In this document: piece by piece, positions 26,488-35,427 of the stretch
Numbering within the stretch: position 1 is the stretch's first letter
Layout of the letters: every line of letters begins with the position of its first letter
Source: Flavobacteriaceae bacterium PS02337
GTDB taxonomy: Bacteria; Bacteroidota; Bacteroidia; Flavobacteriales; Flavobacteriaceae
NCBI GenBank assembly: GCA_029959285.1
Contig: JASCOE010000003.1
Location: 1-64,000 of the forward strand
Direction: 5' to 3'
DNA: 64,000 bases
The notes under the pieces: generated by a model
Database searches by the model: none
The model's input: only the letters and a program-made list of their open reading frames with translations
Told to the model about the DNA's origin: nothing
Program-made: the position numbers and the translations under genes

Positions 26488-26964
26488 ATGGAAAAAGTAA
26501 ATGCAGATCAAGAAAGTGCTATAAACTTTTGGAAAGAAGAAATTGCAGATAGTTTCTTCTTTCAAATTCACCGTATGAAAAGAGCAATTTTCAGAAGGAC
26601 GAACGCGTTAATGACTGAAGCGGGAATTACTTTACAGCTAGAACAATTGCCATTATTGATGATTTTACGTCACAAAGGTCTTTCACAAAGAGAATTGTCA
26701 GACAAAACCATGCGTGATAAATCGTCAATTTTGAGAAGTATTACGGCGCTTGAAAAAAAGAATTTAGTTGAAGTTGTGAAAGACAAAATCGATAAGCGAA
26801 AAAACATAGTAAGTCTTACCGATGAAGGTTTTACAATGGCAAAAGAGATTCGATCGCTTATGAAAAGAGCAGAAGATGAGGTAATGTCTGTTTTTTCTCC
26901 AAAAGAAAGAATGGAAGCTTTGAATATTGTGAAATCATATGCAGACAAGTTAGAAACGCTTTAA
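26488..26964 (+). CDS. MarR-family transcriptional regulator
   Basis: The protein has 158 residues. The winged helix is seen in LEQLPLLMILRHKGLSQREL, then DKTMRDKSSILRSITALEKK and the wing VKDKIDKRKNIVSLTDEG. N- and C-terminal helices provide dimerisation. MarR proteins repress drug-efflux genes and release DNA on binding phenolic or toxic ligands. The MATE pump gene follows on the same strand after 60 bases, and both have similar palindromes upstream, so the protein probably controls itself and the pump. Confidence 0.9.
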   Translation: MEKVNADQESAINFWKEEIADSFFFQIHRMKRAIFRRTNALMTEAGITLQLEQLPLLMILRHKGLSQRELSDKTMRDKSSILRSITALEKKNLVEVVKDKIDKRKNIVSLTDEGFTMAKEIRSLMKRAEDEVMSVFSPKERMEALNIVKSYADKLETL

Positions 26965-26981
26965 TTTTTTTTAAACTTTAA

Positions 26982-26999
26982 AAGTTGATATGTCAACTT
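26982..26999. promoter_or_regulatory. Candidate MarR operator before the MATE gene
   Basis: AAGTTGA-TATG-TCAACTT is a perfect 7+7 inverted repeat around 4 bases. It shares GTTGAyATGTCA with the site at 26453-26467. It sits between marR and the MATE start. Confidence 0.6.
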
Positions 27000-27024
27000 A
27001 TTTTTAAATTATTATTTTGAATAA

Positions 27025-28442
27025 ATGAAAAAAAATGAATTATTAGAAGGACCAATTCTTTCTTCATTATTAAAATTGGCAGTTCCCATTATGATTGCCA
27101 ATTTATTACAAGCCGCTTATCAGTTAGTTGATGCTTTTTGGGTAGGTCGATTGGGCGGAGATGCCGTTGCAGCCGTTTCCATAAGTACGCCCGTAATATT
27201 TTTAACCATCGCTTTAGGAACTGGACTTGCCATTGCGGGTTCAATTTTGATTGCACAATATTTTGGCGCTGGAAATCAGCAAATGGTCAATCATGTCGCG
27301 GCGCAGACATTGTCAATGGTGATTACAGTTTCTGTTGTTTTATCGATTATTGGATATTTACTGAGTCCGTATTTTTTATATCTTTTAAAAGTTACGCCGC
27401 AAGTTTATGTTGATGCTTTAGGATTTATGAGAGTCGCATTTATTGGTTTGGTTTTTAGTTTCGGATTTATGATTTTTCAATCGATTATGCGTGGAGTAGG
27501 GCGTGTTACGTTGCCAGTATATATTGTTTTAGGAACCGTTATTTTGAATTTTGCTCTTGATCCGCTGTTTATTTACGGATGGAATTTTATTCCCGCGATG
27601 GGCGTAAAAGGTGCAGCTTTGCCACTTTATTTACACAGCTTTTGGCGATTATTATTGGTTTTGTTATTTTATTTAGAGGAAAACACGGCATTCATCTTCG
27701 TATCTCAGACTTTAAACCAGATTATAAACATATCAAAAAAGCATTTGAAATCGGATTTCCTTCTTCAATAGAACAATCTATGCGTGCGTTGGGAATGATG
27801 GCGATTACTTTTTTAATTGTACGCTTCGGAACATTAACCGTGGCTTCTTACGGTGCAGGATCAAATTTGATTCAGTTAATTTTGATTCCGGCTTTAGGTT
27901 TATCTATGGCAATTGCGACTTTGGTCGGACAAAATATTGGCGCAGGAAATATTGATCGAGCGGGAGAAATCGCAAAATTAGGCGCGTATTTAGGTTTCGG
28001 ATTATTAACTGGACTTGGTATTATTGCATTTATTTTCGCACCTTATTTAATTGCTTTTTTCGTTCCAAACGATCAAGAAGTTATTAAAGGCGGAACAGAA
28101 TTATTGAGAATCACTTGTCTTTCTTGGGGATTTTTAGGTTTACAACTTTGTTTGATGGGCGTTTTCCGCGCAGTTGGAAACACAAAATTGCCTATGATTC
28201 TGACTTTGGTTTCGCAATGGGTTATTCAATTTCCGTTGGCTTTTATTTTATCGCATAATACTTCTTTAGGTAAAATCGGAATTTGGTGGGCTTTTCCAAT
28301 TGCTTCGGTTCTTACGGCTTTAATCACTTTGATTTTATACGTAAAAGGCGATTGGAAAAAAGAAAAATTAACAGGCAAAACCAACAAATTAATTAATAAA
28401 GTTGAAAAGGAAATTGTGAAAGAAGGGTTTGAGGTTAAATAA
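27025..28442 (+). pseudogene. MATE-family multidrug efflux transporter, frameshifted
   Basis: The first 200 codons (start MKKNELLEGPILSSLLKLAV) give the N-terminal MATE half. Near 27619-27622 the frame shifts. Inserting one G (GCTTTG-G-CCACT) restores AALATLFTQLLAII and the second half, which is open to 28442 and ends in a Lys-rich tail. The joined product would be about 472 residues with 12 membrane helices, the normal size, exporting cationic drugs with Na+ or H+. As given, translation ends at 27771 with a scrambled tail. One missing base could be a true mutation or a base-calling error. The regulator and both operators beside it look intact, which favours error or very recent loss. Confidence 0.85.
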
Positions 28443-28612
28443 GGTTCTGAGTTTCTAAGATACTAAGGTTCTGAGGCTTTTACTCAACTTTATATAGACG
28501 CACAAATGTGCGTCTTTTTTGTTTTAGTAAAAAACTCTGAACCTTTGTCCCTTTGAGCCTTTGTCTCTTAAAAAAAACTTAGTATCTTAGAAACTCAGAA
28601 CCTTAGCACCTT
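28443..28612. repeat. AGGTTCTGAG / CTTAGAACCT intergenic repeat block
   Basis: AAGGTTCTGAGTTTCTAAGATACTAAGG at the left is mirrored by AACTTAGTATCTTAGAAACTCAGAACCTTAG on the right (28578-28604). Between them lie an AGACGCACAAATGTGCGTCT hairpin (near 28496-28517) and a variant reading CTGAACCTTTGTCCCTTTGAGCC. The whole gap can fold into one long imperfect hairpin. Confidence 0.7.
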
Positions 28613-28618
28613 AATTTG

Positions 28619-29785
28619 ATGACCAAAAATCTAAAACGTTACTTCGTAAAATCTGTTATTGTATTAGCCATAATTCACTTTATTTATTTTTTGTACGGTT
28701 ATTTTACTTTCAAAGGAATTGGAAAAATAAATATTTATACCGAATTCTATAGATTCAAATTTTATGATGACGTTTCGATTTCGCATTTCTTTGTAAGCGG
28801 ATTATTCTTATTGTTGTTTTTGATTTTCTTGATTAAAAACCATTCTAGAGAAAGTTATAAAGGCGGAAATTTATTAAAAATTGCAGTTAGTTTGTTCTTA
28901 ATCTCGTTCTTGACTTTTTCATTTTTTATAAGTTATAGCTTCGGAATGAATGCGAAATTAAAAACAGAATTACCTGAAAAAGATTTCAATAAAGATAAAA
29001 AACTGATGAATGTCTTGGATCCGTTTTTGTATGGATATACTTCGTATAGTTCCGAAAAATTGTTTAATTATGAGAATATTTTATACCCGAAACCTTATCC
29101 GGTAATTAAACAGGAAGATACCATTTCTGGCGGCGAATATCCTATTACCGAAACTAGTTATTACAGTATTGATACCATAAAAGCTTTAACGAGTTCTTTT
29201 GATAAAACAACCAATAAAGCCGACAGTATTCTAGATATTTTAGGTTTTGATAAAACGGAACTGTACAAAAGAATCATCTCTAAAAGAGTTATAAACGACA
29301 GTACAGAAATTGTTTTTAAAAGTGTTCCTGTGCATCCAGAACATGATGAAGATATTTGTATTTTCTTAGAAAACAATTCTTTGTTTAGTGTTGTTAAAGG
29401 CGATTCTATTGGCAAACAACAACGTCAAGCGGCAATTGAGCGTTATAATTTATTGTATAAATCGAAGAAAGATTCTCTGACTTATGAATTTCAAAAATTA
29501 GACACGATTCTTAAAAAATACAATGTAGAAACGAATCTAATTCCGAAACAATTAACGCAAGATGTTTATCATTATAGAGATAATAATGATGAACCGCTAA
29601 ACGGAATCCGAAATAGTTTTGATAGAAAGGCTTTGGTTGAAAAATTCACCACTTTAGATAAACTGTTTTACCAGCCAAATTATCTGCATCCGAATATTAT
29701 CGAAATCTATTTTATAGTAATTGCTGTAGTTTGGATTTTATTGTTTCTGTTTTATCTTATATTCAATAAAAAGAAGGTTCAATAA
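28619..29785 (+). CDS. Membrane protein of unknown function
   Basis: The protein has 388 residues from the ATG at 28619. There are three N-terminal membrane helices (about 10-30, 55-75, 88-110), a long polar region (about 115-355) outside the membrane and one C-terminal helix (IIEIYFIVIAVVWILLFLFYLIF). The polar part has no motif I recognise. The open frame also includes an upstream TTG at 28616, a less likely start. It is a single gene between repeat blocks. Confidence 0.6.
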   Translation: MTKNLKRYFVKSVIVLAIIHFIYFLYGYFTFKGIGKINIYTEFYRFKFYDDVSISHFFVSGLFLLLFLIFLIKNHSRESYKGGNLLKIAVSLFLISFLTFSFFISYSFGMNAKLKTELPEKDFNKDKKLMNVLDPFLYGYTSYSSEKLFNYENILYPKPYPVIKQEDTISGGEYPITETSYYSIDTIKALTSSFDKTTNKADSILDILGFDKTELYKRIISKRVINDSTEIVFKSVPVHPEHDEDICIFLENNSLFSVVKGDSIGKQQRQAAIERYNLLYKSKKDSLTYEFQKLDTILKKYNVETNLIPKQLTQDVYHYRDNNDEPLNGIRNSFDRKALVEKFTTLDKLFYQPNYLHPNIIEIYFIVIAVVWILLFLFYLIFNKKKVQ

Positions 29786-29799
29786 TAATTTCAAAAATC

Positions 29800-29945
29800 A
29801 ATGTCAATTTCAATAACAATCACAATTTCAAAAATCAATTTCAAAGATCAATAATAAACTCAATAATAAATTTCAATTAAGTTGTGATATTAAAGTTTTT
29901 TATTTTTATTGATTTTTGAAATTGCTATTGATTTTTGATATTGAA
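29800..29945. repeat. CAATTTCAAAAATCAAT degenerate repeat with inverted copies
   Basis: Near-copies of AATTTCAAAAATCAAT recur at 29800-29855, and their complement (ATTGATTTTTGAAATTGC, then ATTGATTTTTGATATTGAAA) occupies 29905-29945. The region between two convergent genes can fold into a long A+T hairpin and may end both transcripts. Confidence 0.6.
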
Positions 29946-29951
29946 ATCTTT

Positions 29952-30386
29952 TTAAACACGGTGATAATCGGCTTTCCAGTGTACGATTGCTTTTTTGATT
30001 GCGTCTCCAGTTAAATTATTTTTTAAAACATCTTCTAAAAGAGGAATAAATTCGTCGTCTGGAGCAAATCGTAAAGCAAAAATTTGATCGTCAGTAAGTT
30101 TGTATTCGATTTCTTCGAAGCGTTTTCCAGTTAAAGTAAAATAACGATAGCGCACTTCTAAACGTACAATTCTATTTTGTAGCGTAAGCGCATAATGCTG
30201 ACGAAGCATAAAAGCAAGCACAAATAAGAATATAAAACCAACGCTTATAAATGCCCAAATTAAATGATCTTCTGTAGTAATGGCTAAATAAATACTAGCA
30301 ATTAAAAACAAAATTAATACTGGATAATATATGAAATGATGAGGTTTGTAAAACCGTATATGATTGTAATAGGTCTGGATTTTCAT
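29952..30386 (-). CDS. DUF6526-family membrane protein
   Basis: The protein has 144 residues. MKIQTYYNHIRFYKPHHFIY is followed by two membrane helices (about 20-38 and 45-65) and a cytoplasmic part with LEVRYRYFTLTGKRFEEIEY, DDQIFALRFAPDDEF and a C-terminal helix. This matches DUF6526 proteins of Bacteroidota as I remember them. The function is unknown. It is a single gene on the minus strand. Confidence 0.7.
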   Translation of the reverse strand: MKIQTYYNHIRFYKPHHFIYYPVLILFLIASIYLAITTEDHLIWAFISVGFIFLFVLAFMLRQHYALTLQNRIVRLEVRYRYFTLTGKRFEEIEYKLTDDQIFALRFAPDDEFIPLLEDVLKNNLTGDAIKKAIVHWKADYHRV

Positions 30387-30418
30387 GTTTTTTTATTTAA
30401 ATGGTATCCTATAAAAAC

Positions 30419-30452
30419 AAAGCTACTCTATATTTCTATAGAGTAGCTTTTT
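30419..30452. terminator. Hairpin AAAGCTACTCTATA
   Basis: A perfect 14-bp stem (30419-30432 with 30437-30450) and a 4-nt loop, flanked by A-rich and T-rich runs. It lies 33 bases upstream of the DUF6526 start and 234 bases past the glycosylase gene on the minus strand. It is best read as the terminator of the latter. The 230 bases between hold no clear gene. Confidence 0.6.
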
Positions 30453-30685
30453 CCCAAAAATAAACTAACATAACCAATGTTCTCTTTATAGTCAAAACTT
30501 TTTACAGTTTGCTTTATCAATTTTAATAAGAAGAAAGCCGTTTCATTTCGTTTGTCAAATCTTCATTGTGGCTTGTTTTTCTTTTTGTAAAATTACTTCA
30601 AGAGTGCTTGTAATTTGTTATACTTTAAACGGAAAAAGTTACATGATTCCAATATTTGCATTATAATTGTATAAAATGTACCTAT

Positions 30686-31171
30686 TTATAATAGAGATTG
30701 AATGATTTTCCATTCGTCTAATTTACTTTGAAAAGCCTTGCTAGCATTGGCAGGACTTGTAGAAGGCAGTGTGTAAGTTTGGTACTCTTTCTTTAGATGA
30801 ACATATTTTTTAAAAAACGATGCCGCTTTCTGTCCATTAAATAAAATTGTAGTTATTTGAGAATGCGTTTCTAAAAATTGTTCAAAATCATTTGCAATTT
30901 CATTTTTAATGGCACTATCTAGACTTCCCACGCGATCACAAAATTGTAAGACGTCCCATAAGGCGATGTTCTTTTTAATTAACAAGTTTTTTCTTGTTTC
31001 GTAATCGTGTGAGAAATCTTCTTTTAGAATTTGAAACATAAATTTCCAAAAATTATTCTGATTATGACCGTAATATTGATTGAGTTCTAAAGATTTTGTT
31101 CCAGGCATTGTGCCGAGAATCAGTATTTTGGAAGTTGGTGAACTTATAGGTGCAAAAGAGAAACTTTTCAT
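30686..31171 (-). CDS. Hypoxanthine (deoxyinosine) DNA glycosylase, uracil-DNA glycosylase superfamily
   Basis: The protein has 161 residues. The N-terminal motif LILGTMPGTKSLELNQYYGH and NNFWKFM are those of family 6 (HDG) of the UDG superfamily. LPSTSPANA near the C-terminus is the DNA-intercalation loop. Such enzymes excise hypoxanthine from deaminated adenine and start base-excision repair. NIALWDVLQFCDRVGSLDSAI and TTILFNGQKAASFF also fit. The length is usual. It is monocistronic. Confidence 0.85.
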   Translation of the reverse strand: MKSFSFAPISSPTSKILILGTMPGTKSLELNQYYGHNQNNFWKFMFQILKEDFSHDYETRKNLLIKKNIALWDVLQFCDRVGSLDSAIKNEIANDFEQFLETHSQITTILFNGQKAASFFKKYVHLKKEYQTYTLPSTSPANASKAFQSKLDEWKIIQSLL

Positions 31172-31331
31172 ATTTATATAGTATCGATTTTCATCTTATG
31201 TTAAAATAAGCATTTATAAGGAATTATAAAACAAAACCAGAAAATTATATAACAAAATTGGTGTGTGTTTAGGCGAACTTTGAATTTCAGATTTTTAGAA
31301 AATTGTCTGTCTAATTTTAAATCCTGTCGCC

Positions 31332-32357
31332 ATGAAAATAGTAACTATAAATACAGAGAAAACTCAAAATATATTTGATGAACTTCATACTAATTTTGGC
31401 GGACAAGTGACTTTTGATTTAGACGAATATACACTTCAGGTCGAAAATAGTTTTGCTGAAGGTTCTATTATCGGAGCTTCTTTTAATGATAACATTTCGT
31501 ACGTTCAGTTTGATATGACTTTTTCTGCCGATGTAAGATTGGATATTTTGAATGTAAAATCTTCACCAATATATTTTGCGTATTGTTCTAAAGGAAATCT
31601 TTCGCATAGTTTTGGGTTGAATGGGGAAGAACGAAAATTGAAAACGTTTCAAACGGCGATTGTAACTTCTAGAGAAAATCAGGATAATGTTTTATTTTTT
31701 GAAAAAGGAAAAAAGACAAAATTGACGCTGATTATTGTTGGAACACAAACTGATGCCAAACAACAAGCGCAATCTTTAAATCAAAAAGTTAGAGATACTT
31801 TTTTTGAAAATAATTTGGTTCAAGATTTCTTTTACATTGGATCTTATAATTTACAAATTGCTGAAAAAATTGAACAGCTTAATTCTATTACACAAACTGG
31901 AATTGTTCGGAATCTTTTGAAAGAAGGAATTATGAGAATTATTCTAGCAATGGAAATTCAACAGCATTCTGACGATTTACATGCTTTCGCAAACGAATCA
32001 AACGGATTGACTTTGAGAGAAATGGAAGAAATAAAAGAACTTTCTGAATTTATAAAATCAAGTCCAGAAGAAGCATTTTCGATAAAATCATTGAGCAAAA
32101 AATCTGGTTTGTCTCCAAATAAACTTCAAGAAGGTTTCAAAATGATTCATAATCGCACAGTAAACGATTATATCACACATATGAGAGTTTTAAAAGCCGA
32201 AATCTTAATCAGAACTTCTGATCTAAATATTTCAGAAATAGTGTATTGCATTGGATTTACAAGCAGAAGTTATTTTTCTAAAATTTTCAAACAAAAATAC
32301 AATTGCAGTCCAAAAGAATATAAATTTAATTTGAATTCGTTGGCTATTACGGCGTAA
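31332..32357 (+). CDS. AraC-family transcriptional regulator
   Basis: The protein has 341 residues. The C-terminal 100 residues are a paired AraC HTH: SIKSLSKKSGLSPNKLQEGF for the first and LNISEIVYCIGFTSRSYFSK followed by IFKQKYNCSPKEYK for the second. The N-terminal 230 residues are a cupin-like sensing region without a membrane helix. The ligand and targets are unknown. The ATG at 31332 starts MKIVTINTEKTQNIFDE. Confidence 0.85.
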   Translation: MKIVTINTEKTQNIFDELHTNFGGQVTFDLDEYTLQVENSFAEGSIIGASFNDNISYVQFDMTFSADVRLDILNVKSSPIYFAYCSKGNLSHSFGLNGEERKLKTFQTAIVTSRENQDNVLFFEKGKKTKLTLIIVGTQTDAKQQAQSLNQKVRDTFFENNLVQDFFYIGSYNLQIAEKIEQLNSITQTGIVRNLLKEGIMRIILAMEIQQHSDDLHAFANESNGLTLREMEEIKELSEFIKSSPEEAFSIKSLSKKSGLSPNKLQEGFKMIHNRTVNDYITHMRVLKAEILIRTSDLNISEIVYCIGFTSRSYFSKIFKQKYNCSPKEYKFNLNSLAITA

Positions 32358-32636
32358 ACGCCTCAGCTGCTAAGGTTCTAAGTTGCTAAGATTCTAAGCT
32401 TTGTTGGAATCTAAAAATTAAATAATGAAGTTAGCTCTAAAGCATGATATATAAAAGCTATTAAGATTCTAAGTATCTGAGTTGCTAAGAAAGACACTCA
32501 ACAATTTAGAATCTTAATAGTTAAAAAAATTAAAGTCGTTAGCTCCAAAGCATGATATATAAAGTTGCTAAGGTTCTAAGATACTAAGAAAAAAGCTTAG
32601 AATCTTAGAACCTTAGTTTCTTAGTGCCTAAAAAAA
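32358..32636. repeat. Long block of TAAGGTTCTAAG-type repeats
   Basis: GCTAAGGTTCTAAGTTGCTAAGATTCTAAG and similar runs recur on both strands through the gap. Two longer near-copies contain TTAGCTCTAAAGCATGATATATAAA (32429-32453 and 32536-32560). The right end is the inverted form (AGCTTAGAATCTTAGAACCT). The block ends where the next promoter begins. Confidence 0.75.
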
Positions 32637-32639
32637 ACT

Positions 32640-32683
32640 TTTGCAAAAAAGTTTTTTTTTAATACATTTGCATAACTAGTTAT
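32640..32683 (+). promoter_or_regulatory. Promoter and palindromic operator of the MarR-GNAT gene
   Basis: TTTG at 32640-32643, exactly 19 bases, then TACATTTG at 32663-32670 is a perfect Bacteroidota promoter. Immediately downstream, ATAACTAGTTAT (32672-32683) is a perfect 12-bp palindrome at the expected transcription start, a likely site for autorepression by the MarR domain encoded next. Confidence 0.75.
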
Positions 32684-32699
32684 ATAATTAATTATTGTT

Positions 32700-33653
32700 G
32701 TGGAATTTTTTAATAAAGTTGGAAAAGTGGCTTTAGGAAGCCGTTTGCGTTTAATGACTGCATCTTTTACAGACGATGCTTCTAAAATTTACGAATTATA
32801 CGGAGTCGATTTTAATCCGAAATGGTTTCCTGTGTTTTATACAATTGCAGAAGAAAGAGAAATTACGATTACAGAAATTGCAAACGAAATCGGTCATTCT
32901 CAGCCATCTGTAAGCAAAATTATTCAAGAAATGATTGGAGCTGGAATACTTGAAGAAGCGGCAAAAACAGACGATAAACGTAAAAATAATGTTGTTTTGA
33001 CAGAGAAAGGAATTTTGATTTCGAATAAAATTAAACAGCAATTATTAGATATTGATGTCGCTGTTGAAGGTTTAATTTCGGAAGCAAAACACAATCTTTG
33101 GGCAGCCGTTGAAGAATGGGAATTTTTATTGCAACAGAAATCACTTTTTAAAAGAGTTAGCGACCAGAAGAAACTTCGCGAAAGCAAAAATGTCGAAATT
33201 GTCGATTATAAACCTGAATATAAAGAAGCATTTAAAGCATTAAATGTAGAATGGATTTCGACTTATTTTGAGATGGAAGAATCTGATTATAAAGCACTCG
33301 ATAATCCTGAAGATTATATTATTAATAAAGGTGGGAAAATTTTGGTTGCTTTATATGAAAACGAACCAGTTGGTGTTTGCGCACTAATAAAATCAAATGT
33401 AGCCGATTATGATTTTGAAATGGCAAAAATGGCCGTTTCACCAAAAGCTCAAGGCAAAAGTATTGGCTGGCTTTTAGGAAAAGCAATTGCAGATAAAGCG
33501 AAAGAATTGGGCGCTAAAAAAATATATTTAGAAAGCAATACAATCCTAAAACCAGCAATTAATTTATACTATAAATTAGGTTTCGAAAAAGTATTTGGTT
33601 TAGAAACGCCTTATAAAAGATGTAATATTCAGATGGAGTTGGTGCTTTCTTAA
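32700..33653 (+). CDS. MarR-type HTH fused to GNAT acetyltransferase
   Basis: The protein has 317 residues, starting at a GTG at 32700; no ATG is closer. Residues about 1-150 are a MarR winged helix (ITEIANEIGHSQPSVSKIIQ, then EMIGAGILEEAAKTDDKRKN). Residues about 160-317 are a GNAT domain (MAVSPKAQGKSIGWLLGKAI for acetyl-CoA binding, then YLESNTILKPAINLYYKLGF). Such fusions are widespread and are thought to link acetylation to gene control. The promoter carries a palindrome suited to autoregulation. Confidence 0.85.
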   Translation: MEFFNKVGKVALGSRLRLMTASFTDDASKIYELYGVDFNPKWFPVFYTIAEEREITITEIANEIGHSQPSVSKIIQEMIGAGILEEAAKTDDKRKNNVVLTEKGILISNKIKQQLLDIDVAVEGLISEAKHNLWAAVEEWEFLLQQKSLFKRVSDQKKLRESKNVEIVDYKPEYKEAFKALNVEWISTYFEMEESDYKALDNPEDYIINKGGKILVALYENEPVGVCALIKSNVADYDFEMAKMAVSPKAQGKSIGWLLGKAIADKAKELGAKKIYLESNTILKPAINLYYKLGFEKVFGLETPYKRCNIQMELVLS

Positions 33654-33654
33654 A

Positions 33655-33728
33655 GGTGCTAAGGTTCTGAGCTACTAAGTTACTAAGTTTTTTCTCTTAG
33701 AATCTTAGTAGCTCAGAACCTCAGAATC
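33655..33728. repeat. GGTGCTAAGGTTCTGAG / CTTAGAATC repeat with inverted halves
   Basis: AAGGTTCTGAGCTACTAAGTTACTAAG is followed by TTCTCTTAGAATCTTAGTAGCTCAGAACCT. The halves are near-perfect inverted copies, so the gap between two convergent genes forms a hairpin about 30 bp long that may serve as a terminator for both. Confidence 0.75.
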
Positions 33729-33732
33729 TTTC

Positions 33733-34932
33733 TTAACGTCCAAATCGATAATACTCTAAATCTGTATTTTTTTTATTGTTGATTGAATCCAAAATTGCAT
33801 TCATTCCCATTACGCTAAATGTGATTCCGTTTCCGCCGAAGCCTAAAAAATAGTGTTCGTTTCTTCTTGAATTTGGCTTTCCGAAATAGGGAAGTCCATC
33901 TTTTGTTTCTCCAAAAGTTCCTGCCCAGGAATAATCAATTTTAAAATCTAAATCTGGAAATCTTTTCATGAATTGTTTCAAAAGATATTTTTCTTTTTTT
34001 GGAAGCAATTTATCACGTTTATTGGCATCTTTAAATTCTTCATCGCCACCGCCCATAATAATTCTATTATCATCTGTCGTTCTAATATAGTTATAAGGAT
34101 TTCCAGTATCCCAGAATATGGCGTGTTTAAAATTTTCTGGCAAATCAGACTGACTTTCAGAAGCAATTACAAAAGTGCTTTTTAGATCAACCACTTTTTC
34201 TTGCAGCGTTTCGGTGCTTTCATAGCCAGTACAATGTATAATATGATCTGCTTTTATTGTGCATTTATTTTCTGCAGTAGCAATAATTCTGCCTTTTTGA
34301 TGCTGAATATTTGTGATGTTAGTGCGGTCTAAAATCTGCATTCCTTTTTCATGGCAATAAAATAATAATTCGGTTGCCAATTTAAACGGATCCATAACTG
34401 CGGCGGTTTTAGATTCTATGCCTGCAATTGCATTTAAGCCCATTTTTTGCAATTCAGATCTGCTGAGCCAGCTTACTTCAAAACCATGCTGTTTTCTCGA
34501 TTTAAATTCATTTTTTAAAAATGGAAGATCTTTTTTTAAAGTGGTAAAAAAGATGCTTTTTTTAAACTCAAATCCACAATCGCAACCCACATTATCGATA
34601 ATACTTCGAAGATCAAAAATGGCTTTTTTTCCGTTTTGATAACTTTCGACAGCACATTTTATTCCGCGAAGTTTAATTAACTGATGCAGCGGAACATCAA
34701 TTTCATATTGTAATAATGCCGTACTTCCAGACGTGCTTCCGCCACAAACGTCGCGTCGGTCTACAAGAACAATTTTTTTGCCTTCGTTTATCAATTTGTA
34801 AGCCATTAAAGCGCCTGTAATTCCGCCGCCAATAATTAAAATATCTGTAGTGATATCAGAATCTATAGAAGGATAACTGTGCTTCATGGCATTTTTTAAA
34901 GGCCAGTAGGTTTCGGTAGAGCTTAATTTCAT
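33733..34932 (-). CDS. FAD-dependent oxidoreductase, DAO family
   Basis: The protein has 399 residues. The N-terminal dinucleotide fold is ILIIGGGITGALMAYKLINE followed by GKKIVLVDRRDVCGGSTSGS. The substrate domain and the C-terminal FGGNGITFSVMG complete a glycine/D-amino-acid oxidase (DAO) fold without a Rieske domain. There is no signal peptide. The substrate cannot be told. It lies 27 bases downstream of the iron-permease-like gene and may share its transcript. Confidence 0.85.
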   Translation of the reverse strand: MKLSSTETYWPLKNAMKHSYPSIDSDITTDILIIGGGITGALMAYKLINEGKKIVLVDRRDVCGGSTSGSTALLQYEIDVPLHQLIKLRGIKCAVESYQNGKKAIFDLRSIIDNVGCDCGFEFKKSIFFTTLKKDLPFLKNEFKSRKQHGFEVSWLSRSELQKMGLNAIAGIESKTAAVMDPFKLATELLFYCHEKGMQILDRTNITNIQHQKGRIIATAENKCTIKADHIIHCTGYESTETLQEKVVDLKSTFVIASESQSDLPENFKHAIFWDTGNPYNYIRTTDDNRIIMGGGDEEFKDANKRDKLLPKKEKYLLKQFMKRFPDLDFKIDYSWAGTFGETKDGLPYFGKPNSRRNEHYFLGFGGNGITFSVMGMNAILDSINNKKNTDLEYYRFGR

Positions 34933-34959
34933 TTCTGGTTATTTAAGTTAAGTTTTGGG

Positions 34960-35427
34960 TTAATTTGGTTTTGCTTTTTTATGTTTTCTATCATGAAGAT
35001 CTTGCGCTTCATCAATAGAATGAGATGATTTAATGCTTTTTTCTTTTTTAGCTAATTCGCTCAATTTGTGATAGTATTTTTGAATAATAATCATTTCTTC
35101 TTCAGTCATACTTTCAATATCAACCAAACTATTACTCGATTCTTGATTAGAAGCAACGAGTTCATTTAGTTTTAATTGAATGGCAAGCGAATCTTTATTT
35201 TGCGCTTTTTGAATAAGAAAAACCATTAAAAAAGTTATAATAGTTGTTCCTGTATTAATCACCAATTGCCAGGTTTCAGAATAATTAAAAATCGGACCTG
35301 AAACCGCCCAAGCAATTACAACCAAAAATGCACTTAAAAAAGCAGCCGTGCTTCCAGTTGCTTTGGTGACTTTGGAAGCAAACTTTTCAAAAAAGCCATT
35401 TTTATTTTGCTGTTTTTTCCCTTTCAT
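34960..35427 (-). CDS. Low-affinity iron permease family protein
   Basis: The protein has 155 residues. It has two membrane helices (AAFLSAFLVVIAWAVSGPIF and LVINTGTTIITFLMVFLIQK), then QNKDSLAIQLKLNELV and a charged C-terminal tail. This is the signature of the small bacterial members of the low-affinity iron permease family. Transport of iron by these proteins is not proven. Its ATG overlaps the stop of the upstream AsmA gene by one base (TAATG), implying translational coupling. Confidence 0.8.
   Translation of the reverse strand: MKGKKQQNKNGFFEKFASKVTKATGSTAAFLSAFLVVIAWAVSGPIFNYSETWQLVINTGTTIITFLMVFLIQKAQNKDSLAIQLKLNELVASNQESSNSLVDIESMTEEEMIIIQKYYHKLSELAKKEKSIKSSHSIDEAQDLHDRKHKKAKPN

Noticed and set aside
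28443-28612. CRISPR array suspected from short recurring units
   Set aside because: Units are about 7-12 bases, of both orientations, without constant repeat and spacer lengths; no cas genes nearby.
30453-30685. Short minus-strand frame ending NEDLTNEMKRLSSY
   Set aside because: No start codon within the open stretch; too short to support.
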